Under the pieces are notes generated by a model. That model was not told where the DNA came from and ran no database searches. It worked only from the letters and a program-made list of their open reading frames with translations. Below are positions 5,566 to 11,494 of a stretch of DNA of 12,840 nt, piece by piece. This DNA is from Micavibrio sp. UBA1664 (GTDB lineage Bacteria > Pseudomonadota > Alphaproteobacteria > Micavibrionales > UBA1664). How positions within the stretch are numbered: position 1 is the first letter of the stretch; each line of letters opens with the position of its first letter. The stretch is from NCBI GenBank assembly GCA_002320485.1, contig DCKW01000114.1, positions 1 to 12,840 of the forward strand, read 5' to 3'. A program made the translations under genes and the position numbers.

Positions 5566-7422
5566 ATGACTTTATTGAACACTATAATTAAAAAATGTGA
5601 TGAACCATTTCACATTAAAATAGATAAACTCTCGCCAAAGGGTGTTGAAAGCCTGCCGAATAAATTGTGGCCATTTATTTGGTCTTTTGTGAAGCAGGTC
5701 AAAGTTCCTACGATTGCTATTGCCGCCATTGAGGGGATATTGGCTATCTCAATATCACTGATGTTTTGGTATGTCGGTATCCTAGTTGATAACGGTGATT
5801 ACACCGCGGCAATTCTATGGCTTGGTTTGGCCTTGTTATTAAGCCGATTGATAACAGAGATTTTGATTGAAGCCTTATATCATTTGGTTTACACGCCTTA
5901 TGTTTGCAATGTCGTGCGGCATCAACTTTATTGGTATACAATCCGCCAACCACTATCATTCTTTCAAAATGATTTCGCAGGACGAATTGCCAATAAATTA
6001 CAACAAACAGGCCCAAGCCTGCGTGATGCTGTAAAATCGGCATTGGGATCGGTTTGGTTTTGTGTCGTTTTTTCTGCAACAAACCTGTATTTTTTATACA
6101 GCGTTAATTTATGGCTTGGTATTCCGTTAACCATTTGGATTATCAGCTATATTTTAATCCTGAAATATTTCACGCCGAAAATTCAAGAACGCTCAAAAGC
6201 CCATTCAGAGGATTTTAGTACCTTTATTGGGCAATTGGTTGATAGCTTTACCAACGCATTGCCGATCAAATATTTTGCGCGCACACGTCATGAAGATGAT
6301 CGTGTTTTGGGTTTATTGAACCAACATAGCAAAAGTTTGCGTCATGCGACGGGAACAATCTGGCTATTAAGTTTTGTGATCAATGTTTTAAATACAATTT
6401 TGTTGATTAGCACAGCTTTCGTTGGCTTTTGGTTAATTGAAACACAAGGTCAAGCTGGTATTGCCGCAATGGCGATGGCTTTGCCTATGGTTTTGCAAGC
6501 AACTTTTCAATCCAACTGGATTATGTTTGAGGTTTCAGGAATTTTTGAAAACCTTGGCCAAGTTCAAGAAGGTATTGATGTATTAAGCAAGCCACATAGC
6601 GTTGTAACCAAGAAAGGCGCACAGGATTTAATCGTTGATGGTAAACCAGCCTCAATTGACTATCGTTCTGTCTCTTTTGATTATGACCGTGTTGATGAGG
6701 GACAAAAGGCTATTTTGGAAAAGTTCAACCTTTCTATTCCTGCAGGTCAAAAGGTTGGTCTTGTCGGACGCAGTGGTGCAGGTAAATCAACCATCACAAA
6801 CCTCATTATGCGGGCTTACGATGTCAAGGCTGGTGAAATTGCAATTAATGATCAAAACATTGCTGATGTGACGCAGTATAGTTTGCGAACCAACATTACT
6901 GTTGTAACGCAGGAAAGCTATCTCTTCCATCGCTCTATCTTTGATAATATTCAATACGGTAAACCTGATGCGACTATGGATGATGTGATTGAAGCGGCAA
7001 AACGTGCCAGCGCACATGAGTTCATCCTTGGTCTTGAAGACAGCGAAGGTCGCAAAGGCTATGAAGCGCATGTGGGTGAACGTGGTGTGAAACTCTCTGG
7101 TGGTCAGAAACAACGGATCGGGATCGCGCGCGCTATCCTTAAAGATGCGCCGATCCTGATATTAGATGAGGCAACATCTGCGTTAGACAGCGAGAGCGAA
7201 CATGCGATTCAAACAGCATTAGAAAGCATAATGGATAATAAAACTGTGATTGCCATCGCACACCGTTTGTCAACATTGCGCCAGATGGATCGCATTATTG
7301 TGATGGATCAGGGGCAAATCATTGAAGATGGAACTCATGATGAGCTTGTGGCTATTAAAGGTGGTCATTATGCAAAACTCTGGGCGATGCAATCCGGTGG
7401 TTTTCTTGGAGGTGAGAAGTGA
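5566..7422 (+). CDS. ABC exporter, fused membrane domain and ATPase
   Basis: A 618-aa half-transporter of the MsbA/multidrug type (usual length 580-620 aa). An N-terminal cytoplasmic stretch of about 50 residues precedes six membrane segments (about residues 50-330). The ATPase follows: Walker A GRSGAGKST (401-409), Q-loop Gln449, signature LSGGQ (510-514), Walker B ending Asp534-Glu535 in ILDEATSALDS, and H-loop His566. All catalytic residues are present, so it should be an active homodimeric exporter in the inner membrane. The ATG at 5566 is chosen because AAGAAAG (5550-5556) lies 9 nt upstream; a TTG at 5527 and an ATG at 5557 are in frame but poorly placed. Its stop overlaps the next GNAT in a GTGA quadruplet. 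The substrate is unknown; lipid, peptide or drug are all possible. Confidence 0.95.
   Translation: MTLLNTIIKKCDEPFHIKIDKLSPKGVESLPNKLWPFIWSFVKQVKVPTIAIAAIEGILAISISLMFWYVGILVDNGDYTAAILWLGLALLLSRLITEILIEALYHLVYTPYVCNVVRHQLYWYTIRQPLSFFQNDFAGRIANKLQQTGPSLRDAVKSALGSVWFCVVFSATNLYFLYSVNLWLGIPLTIWIISYILILKYFTPKIQERSKAHSEDFSTFIGQLVDSFTNALPIKYFARTRHEDDRVLGLLNQHSKSLRHATGTIWLLSFVINVLNTILLISTAFVGFWLIETQGQAGIAAMAMALPMVLQATFQSNWIMFEVSGIFENLGQVQEGIDVLSKPHSVVTKKGAQDLIVDGKPASIDYRSVSFDYDRVDEGQKAILEKFNLSIPAGQKVGLVGRSGAGKSTITNLIMRAYDVKAGEIAINDQNIADVTQYSLRTNITVVTQESYLFHRSIFDNIQYGKPDATMDDVIEAAKRASAHEFILGLEDSEGRKGYEAHVGERGVKLSGGQKQRIGIARAILKDAPILILDEATSALDSESEHAIQTALESIMDNKTVIAIAHRLSTLRQMDRIIVMDQGQIIEDGTHDELVAIKGGHYAKLWAMQSGGFLGGEK
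7408..7415 (+). promoter_or_regulatory. Strong ribosome-binding site of the 7419 GNAT, inside the ABC gene
   Basis: GGAGGTGA is a near-perfect anti-16S complement located in the last codons of the ABC exporter, with GGAGG ending 6 nt before the GTG at 7419. It decides the non-ATG start and shows that this acetyltransferase is meant to be translated well with the exporter. Confidence 0.8.
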
Positions 7423-7874
7423 CCTGCAAAATAAGAAAAGCCAGGGTCGAAGATGCAAAGGCGATTGCTGTGATATTAAAAACATCACGGCAATCTGCCA
7501 TGCCATATTTGCCACATGATCATACACCAGAAGAAGATCACGCCTTTGTTAGAGATGTTGTAATGAAAGAATGTAAAGTCTACGTAGCAGAAGATAATGT
7601 TGAAATCATGGGGTTCATTGCTTTTAAGGATAATTGGATCGATCATCTTTATTTATTACCAGAAGCCCAAGGAAAAGGTATTGGTTCATCTTTACTAAAT
7701 ATTGCCCTAGGAAAAGCCAATGAATATCAGTTATGGACATTTCAGCGAAATACGGCCGCACGTGCGTTCTATGAAGCGAAAGGCTTTAAGGTGGTTCGTG
7801 AAACTGACGGCCAAGACAATGAAGAAAAAGAACCAGATGTTTTATACAGATGGAAAAATGAGGTTAAGTTTTAG
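7419..7874 (+). CDS. GNAT family N-acetyltransferase coupled to the ABC exporter
   Basis: A 151-aa GNAT. Residues 81-89 read PEAQGKGIG, the acetyl-CoA-binding motif A, after the strand DHLYLLP. The C-terminal 'NTAARAFYEAKGFKVVRETDG' region holds the usual N-x-x-A-x-x-F-Y-x-x-x-G-F motif, and it ends DVLYRW, a common ending in this subfamily. The start is a GTG overlapping the ABC stop (GTGA), fixed by GGAGGTGA at 7408-7415. The subfamily resembles general small-molecule or aminoacyl/peptide N-acetyltransferases in the cytoplasm, but the substrate is not known. The genetic overlap with an exporter suggests that both act on the same compound. Confidence 0.93.
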   Translation: MTCKIRKARVEDAKAIAVILKTSRQSAMPYLPHDHTPEEDHAFVRDVVMKECKVYVAEDNVEIMGFIAFKDNWIDHLYLLPEAQGKGIGSSLLNIALGKANEYQLWTFQRNTAARAFYEAKGFKVVRETDGQDNEEKEPDVLYRWKNEVKF

Positions 7875-7883
7875 GAGATAATG

Positions 7884-8300
7884 ATGAAAACAATGGATTT
7901 GATAAAGCAGGCTTCCGAAAGGCTACGGCCCTATACAGATACAAGAGACCGACTCCACGGAGATGTCGCATCTGCCGTAATATCCAAAAGTGGTCAGGTT
8001 TATTACGGCGTATGTGTTGATACATCAGGATGGGGACTATGCGCTGAGCGTAGCGCACTGGCTGCAATGGTGACTGACGGGTTCTATGAAATTGATACGG
8101 TTGTTGCCGTATGGCGTGATGACAAAACAGGCAAGCTGCATGTTCTTCCGCCTTGTGGAATATGCCGCAACTTTATGCGCGAGCTTGATGAAAATAATCT
8201 TGAGGCGGATGTTATTCTCGGTAAAGAAAACGTCAAAAAGTTGAAAGACCTTATCCCTTACCATGAATGGCCTGAGCCATTGGAGGAAAAAAAGTTTTAA
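7884..8300 (+). CDS. Cytidine deaminase-fold enzyme (CDA/blasticidin-S-deaminase-like)
   Basis: A 138-aa protein with the cytidine-deaminase zinc site: Cys53-Ala-Glu55 and Pro90-Cys91-Gly-Ile-Cys94-Arg. The Cys (not His) first ligand and PCGICR are typical of homotetrameric CDA and its blasticidin S deaminase relatives. The expected substrate is cytidine/deoxycytidine or a cytosine-containing nucleoside antibiotic. Sequence before the site (HGDVASAVISKSGQVYYGVCVDT) diverges from classical housekeeping CDA, which has FxVGAAL-like motifs there, so a specialised substrate is plausible. Of two adjacent ATG codons (7881, 7884), the second is chosen because AGGAG (7873-7877) lies 6 nt before it and only 3 nt before the first. 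It closes the ABC-GNAT-deaminase set. Its stop overlaps the convergent gene by 4 nt. Confidence 0.88.
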   Translation: MKTMDLIKQASERLRPYTDTRDRLHGDVASAVISKSGQVYYGVCVDTSGWGLCAERSALAAMVTDGFYEIDTVVAVWRDDKTGKLHVLPPCGICRNFMRELDENNLEADVILGKENVKKLKDLIPYHEWPEPLEEKKF

Positions 8301-8680
8301 CCCTTTTTCTTTGAAAATGAGTTGTCTTTTGTGCAATCGAGATATTTGTCAATCTCAGGTTTATCCCATTTCCATGTGAAGCGTTTATGATATGCCATAT
8401 TTTTATCAAATCGCGGATCATCGCCTTGCATCAGAAATGTATATAGCCTATTAACAATACCCTTCATTAGAATTTTCATTTCCTCATCACTGATATGGGA
8501 AACATCTGGCCATGCAAATTCATTACCTTCTGCATCGATAACTTTTACATCCGAATAATCACCTGTTTTCGTGACAAAACGTTCGCCAGCATGAATATTT
8601 TCAATTTCAGCATTACGCACGCACATGGCTGTTAATATTTTAGCCAATTCGGCACAATCTTTTTCTGGAAACATACTCAT
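8297..8680 (-). CDS. Unrecognised 127-aa protein, probably phage-associated
   Basis: A soluble, charged protein without membrane segments or a signal peptide. The pattern LTAMCVRNAEIENIHAG, then GDYSDVKVIDA, then HISDEEMKILMKGIVNRLYTFL resembles, from memory only, small uncharacterised proteins found in phages and metagenomic elements. The C terminus is rich in Lys, Trp and Asp. The ATG at 8680 is used; a second ATG at 8674 is equally possible, since no clear ribosome-binding site is seen. It lies downstream of the lysis cassette in the same orientation with a 45-base gap, and is more AT-rich than those genes, so it may be a late addition. It overlaps the cytidine deaminase gene by 4 nt, tail to tail. 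Function unknown. Confidence 0.65.
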   Translation of the reverse strand: MSMFPEKDCAELAKILTAMCVRNAEIENIHAGERFVTKTGDYSDVKVIDAEGNEFAWPDVSHISDEEMKILMKGIVNRLYTFLMQGDDPRFDKNMAYHKRFTWKWDKPEIDKYLDCTKDNSFSKKKG

Positions 8681-8725
8681 GATTATATTTTAAACCATCT
8701 CCAGTAAATATCTATGGATTTGTTT

Positions 8726-9160
8726 TTACATTTGATAAAGAAGCGCCTCTGCCTCTCTCCGCTTGATAAGGCCTTTTAATTTACGACCATCGGCCCAAAC
8801 CCAGCGCATGAGTTGCCTCGGGACTTCAGGATGTTCACCGCGATTAATCACGCGACGAAGTGTGGAGCGTTGTAGCGCTCCACTGCCAAGATTGTAGGTG
8901 AATGATACCAGCGCATCAAACTGTCCGTCGGTCAACGGTACGGTAATCAGTCTTAGGACTGCCCGTTCCGCAGTTTTTGCATCCTGACGAAGCAGGATTT
9001 CGGCTTGGCGTTTGGATATACCTTTGCTGAAATCCTCCCCGTCTTTGACCACATGGCCGTAACCGATTGTCGGATACCCTGCAGGACAAATGTAAACGGT
9101 CGCAGAAAACCCCTCAAAGCGTTTAATCAGATCAATCCCTTGTTGCGTGATATGCCTCAT
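8726..9160 (-). CDS. Phage endolysin, GH24 lysozyme (muramidase)
   Basis: A 144-aa lysozyme of glycoside hydrolase family 24. The catalytic Glu16 lies in LIKRFEGF, and the partner motif YPTIGYGHV (Thr31, Gly33, His36) has the T4/P22 spacing. The position corresponding to T4 Asp20 is Cys25 (ICPAGYPTIGYGH); CPAG at this place is common in related phage endolysins. It hydrolyses the MurNAc-GlcNAc bond in peptidoglycan. It has no signal peptide or SAR helix, so release needs the holin. The ATG at 9160 is preceded by GAGGG about 8 nt upstream, and its start lies 3 nt after the holin stop, so the two are co-expressed. The C-terminal KLKGLIKRREAEALL helix is typical. Confidence 0.95.
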   Translation of the reverse strand: MRHITQQGIDLIKRFEGFSATVYICPAGYPTIGYGHVVKDGEDFSKGISKRQAEILLRQDAKTAERAVLRLITVPLTDGQFDALVSFTYNLGSGALQRSTLRRVINRGEHPEVPRQLMRWVWADGRKLKGLIKRREAEALLYQM

Positions 9161-9163
9161 GGT

Positions 9164-9619
9164 CTAACCCTCACGGAACTTAGACAAGGCGCGTTGACCA
9201 AACCAAAAGGACATGACTGCCGCAAATAACGCCTGCGTTTCGCCATCCCAAACGGCAATCAGCCCGTCGGTAATGCCGACTCCATGATCCAGCAATTGAA
9301 ACAAAGCTGCCGTCTTCACTGTGGCGAACAGAATAAAAAACGCATAAGTGATAATCGGACGGACCGATGCCCTTAATGCCTCCACCCATTTTACGCCACT
9401 CGGTTGGCTGGCATGGCTGTACAGGGCATTGCTTTCGGCAATATCGGCTTGCACCTGAATTTCTTCTAAACGCTGCGTATGACCTTGACGTTGCGCCTCC
9501 ATCTGGCGGTCCAGTATGGCCAACTCATGTTTGCGATCCGAGTGGTCGCGCCAGAGCTTTAGAAAATCCGGAAACGCGGATGATAAAAAGCCGAGCAGGC
9601 TTCCAAGTAGTGTCAGCAT
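9164..9619 (-). CDS. Holin, 3TM gene-transfer-release type
   Basis: A 151-aa protein: an N-terminal hydrophobic segment (about residues 1-20), a charged, probably coiled-coil stretch (25-70), and two further membrane segments (about 85-108 and 127-143). The sequences RPIITYAFF and MSFWFGQRALSK are typical of the holin family named 'holin of 3TMs, for gene-transfer release', found in alphaproteobacterial prophages and gene transfer agents. It would permeabilise the inner membrane so that the endolysin reaches the wall. The ATG at 9619 has AAGGAAA (9627-9633, complementary strand) upstream. It lies between the small coiled-coil protein and the endolysin. The family name does not by itself show that this is a gene transfer agent. 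Confidence 0.88.
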   Translation of the reverse strand: MLTLLGSLLGFLSSAFPDFLKLWRDHSDRKHELAILDRQMEAQRQGHTQRLEEIQVQADIAESNALYSHASQPSGVKWVEALRASVRPIITYAFFILFATVKTAALFQLLDHGVGITDGLIAVWDGETQALFAAVMSFWFGQRALSKFREG

Positions 9620-9650
9620 GATATTTTTCCTTTCATGGTTTTAGGTTGGG

Positions 9651-9914
9651 TTAATTGATGGGGGTACGCATCGCCTTCAGATCGTCACGAATGTCTGTGA
9701 TCTGGGTTTTGATGACGGCAATATCTTGGCGCATTTCGCCGACGACTTTGCGACCAGTGATGTCGTTGTTCACCTGATTTTCGATATGGTTGAGGCGTTC
9801 ATTGATCGTGGCGATATGTGATGAAATCCACGCGACCACCTTAATCAGCGCAATTAAAAGACCGACACCGTTGGCAAGCACGCCAAACAGCAGGCCCCAT
9901 TCGACAAGGGACAT
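9651..9914 (-). CDS. Small membrane/coiled-coil protein of the lysis cassette
   Basis: An 87-aa protein with one N-terminal membrane segment (about residues 5-30) followed by a heptad-like coiled-coil region (INERLNHIENQVNNDI, then MRQDIAVIKTQITDIRDDL). With the N terminus inside, the coiled coil would be periplasmic, as in an inner-membrane spanin; the reverse orientation would give a cytoplasmic coiled coil. It may also be an accessory holin/antiholin or an XhlA-like protein. It starts with ATG preceded by AGGAG (9921-9926, complementary strand; spacing about 7) and is 31 nt upstream of the holin. No matching outer-membrane spanin lipoprotein is visible. Role assigned by position and topology only. 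Confidence 0.72.
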   Translation of the reverse strand: MSLVEWGLLFGVLANGVGLLIALIKVVAWISSHIATINERLNHIENQVNNDITGRKVVGEMRQDIAVIKTQITDIRDDLKAMRTPIN

Positions 9915-9917
9915 TTG

Positions 9918-9948
9918 TTTACTCCTATATGTGTTTTTTTGTTAGAAT
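9918..9948 (+). promoter_or_regulatory. Possible promoter for the inserted GNAT-EamA pair
   Basis: The 67-base divergent gap contains TTTACT (9918-9923) and TAGAAT (9943-9948) with a 19-base spacer, a weak promoter-like pair reading toward the GNAT. It is followed by AT-rich sequence and an AAGGA ribosome-binding site (9968-9972). This gap is the only place for a promoter, since the pair runs against the phage genes. The match itself is weak. Confidence 0.3.
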
Positions 9949-9981
9949 CAGTTATATTTTTTTTAAAAAGGACACTCACTC

Positions 9982-10590
9982 ATGGCGGTAAATCCATTAA
10001 TTCTCGAACTTCCAAGAAGCATTGAAACTGACCGTTTAATTATGCGTCCTTGGCAGCAAGGTGACGCACAGCAATTACATAAATTGCAACAGGAAAGCTG
10101 GGAACAATTCAATAAATGGTATGGCGGAACTTTAGCCAAAGAAAAAACATCAAAAGATGACATGAAAGCATATATAAACGGTGCGCTATCTGGCTGGTAT
10201 GATCGTAGCTGGATCGAATTTGTCACTTTTGAAAAAGAAAGCGGCAAAATGATAGGCACAGCTTCTTTGCACCACTTGGATTGGTCTGTACCTAAAGGGC
10301 GAATTGGATATATAGTCCGCAATAGTGCTGGTGGAAAAGGCTACGCAACAGAGATGGCTAATGTTATGACCCGCTTAGCTTTTAAGTTTCTTGATCTAAA
10401 ACGTCTGGAAATTCGAGCTTCTATTGAAAACCCCGCCAGCAATAAAATACCACGCAAATTAGGTTATCAATTCCTAACTGTATTCGAAAAGAATAAAGCT
10501 AGCGTCAATGGTGATCTATGGGATTTAGAAATCCATGTGCGTTTTGATGCAAAGGATTTACCAAAGATCAACATTAACTGGTCTGAATAA
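9982..10590 (+). CDS. GNAT acetyltransferase, RimJ/RimL-like
   Basis: A 202-aa protein of the larger Acetyltransf_3 type (usual length 170-200 aa). The N-terminal IETDRLIMRPWQQGDA is characteristic of RimJ/RimL-like enzymes. The acetyl-CoA motif is NSAGGKGYATEM (residues 114-125), and the later segment IRASIENPASNKIPRKLGYQ is the family's N-x-x-S-x-x-x-x-x-x-L-G motif. Members acetylate ribosomal protein N termini, amino acids or antibiotics. The ATG at 9982 follows AAGGA (9968-9972) by 9 nt. It is transcribed against the flanking phage genes and is followed with a 1-base gap by an EamA exporter. Composition is more AT-rich than the lysis genes next to it, consistent with an inserted cargo gene. 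Confidence 0.93.
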   Translation: MAVNPLILELPRSIETDRLIMRPWQQGDAQQLHKLQQESWEQFNKWYGGTLAKEKTSKDDMKAYINGALSGWYDRSWIEFVTFEKESGKMIGTASLHHLDWSVPKGRIGYIVRNSAGGKGYATEMANVMTRLAFKFLDLKRLEIRASIENPASNKIPRKLGYQFLTVFEKNKASVNGDLWDLEIHVRFDAKDLPKININWSE

Positions 10591-10591
10591 T

Positions 10592-11494
10592 TTGGAACAA
10601 TATACTCTCTTTTATCTTATAGGAATTTATATCGCTTTCGCTGCAGGTCTTTGGTCTGTAGCTATGGGATATTTCGGAAGATCCAAAGATCCATTCAGTT
10701 GCCTGATAATTATGCGCATTCCATATGTGGTCATGTTTTTTGTCTGCATGGTATTTGGGCTATACACTTTGTCAGATGTTCAAAACCTTGTTCATAATCA
10801 TTGGCCCCTTATTACATTTGGGGCTGGTTGTTCTATCATTGCTGTCTCTCTCAGAATGTATGCCTCAAAGCATATGCCCGTGGGAACGGTAACAACAATA
10901 GCAGCGGTATGCTTTATATTAGGGGTACTCGGATACGAATTTTTATTTATGAATACGTTTCCAACATTGGTCCAATCCATTGTTATTTCAGGCATTATTG
11001 CAGGAACATTGATTTTAGTTTCTTTAAGAAACCATACATCCCTCGATTTCTTGCATTTGCCAATTAAGGCTTTATCTGCAGCAACTTTATGCGGTTTATC
11101 AAACGGTGTTGCATTTGTATCGATGGGAGATATCGCCCGCGAAGCCAATCCTTTTGCAACTGCGATTATTTACAATCTTTTTATTGGTATTCTTGTTCTG
11201 TTTGCGCTTGGATATAGAAAAAAATTTCATGACATGGGATTTGATGAGTTTGATCTTAAATCCTTTTTAGGCGTCTGTGGAACGGCCTGTATTGGAATGA
11301 CTGTTGCTTTTGGTTTTGCCTATGGCAGCACTTTAGGTTCCGTGACTGTTTTGGCTGGGCTAGAGTCCAGTTCAATCGTTGTTGCTGCCTTACTGTCTTG
11401 GTTACTTTTAAAAGAGAAATTATCGACCAAGCAGTGGGCAGCTATAAGTTTTGTAACTGCCTGCATTATAGCCTTAAAGTTTTTAAATTATTGA
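10592..11494 (+). CDS. EamA/DMT-type transporter (third of three)
   Basis: A 300-aa protein with about ten hydrophobic segments. The first half contains MPVGTVTTIAAVCFILGVLGYEFLF and the C-terminal half ends SIVVAALLSWLLLKEKLSTKQWAAI plus a last helix, a classic EamA signature (exporter of metabolites or drugs in the inner membrane). The start is taken as TTG at 10592, one base after the GNAT stop; the in-frame ATG codons at 10535 and 10547 would run 44-56 nt into the GNAT gene, and the next ATG inside the protein would cut the first helix. No strong ribosome-binding site is seen, so it probably depends on coupling with the GNAT. Its stop overlaps the stop of the convergent tail gene. Confidence 0.87.
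   Translation: MEQYTLFYLIGIYIAFAAGLWSVAMGYFGRSKDPFSCLIIMRIPYVVMFFVCMVFGLYTLSDVQNLVHNHWPLITFGAGCSIIAVSLRMYASKHMPVGTVTTIAAVCFILGVLGYEFLFMNTFPTLVQSIVISGIIAGTLILVSLRNHTSLDFLHLPIKALSAATLCGLSNGVAFVSMGDIAREANPFATAIIYNLFIGILVLFALGYRKKFHDMGFDEFDLKSFLGVCGTACIGMTVAFGFAYGSTLGSVTVLAGLESSSIVVAALLSWLLLKEKLSTKQWAAISFVTACIIALKFLNY

Larger units (their letters stand above)
9915..11494 (+). other. AT-rich two-gene cargo inserted against the phage late genes
   Basis: GNAT and EamA genes occupy the whole interval between the small lysis-cassette protein (starts at 9914) and the J-like tail gene (stop at 11488-11490), on the opposite strand to both. The composition changes sharply around 11495, from AT-rich transporter sequence to GC-richer tail sequence. 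No flanking repeat or transposase is visible. This is the position of a 'moron' type insertion. Confidence 0.6.

Noticed and set aside
5744..6082. 112-aa antisense ORF inside the ABC exporter
   Set aside because: Shadow of a long coding frame with intact ABC membrane-domain features; no ribosome-binding site or recognisable domain.
1..8300. Integron gene-cassette array, suggested by the mix of GNAT, NUDIX, ASCH and deaminase genes
   Set aside because: Genes overlap by 1-4 nt with no room for attC sites, no imperfect palindromes recur between them, and no integrase is present.
8037..8336. 99-aa antisense ORF across the cytidine deaminase 3' end
   Set aside because: Fully explained as a shadow of the deaminase, whose zinc-site motifs are intact.
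8720..9920. Shared ACATTTG words near 8728 and 9911 as possible insertion-site repeats
   Set aside because: Only seven AT-rich bases, one of them inside coding sequence; expected by chance.
10535..10591. Upstream ATG start for the third EamA transporter
   Set aside because: It would add 19 polar residues encoded inside the GNAT gene; the transporter's hydrophobic start begins after the TTG at 10592.
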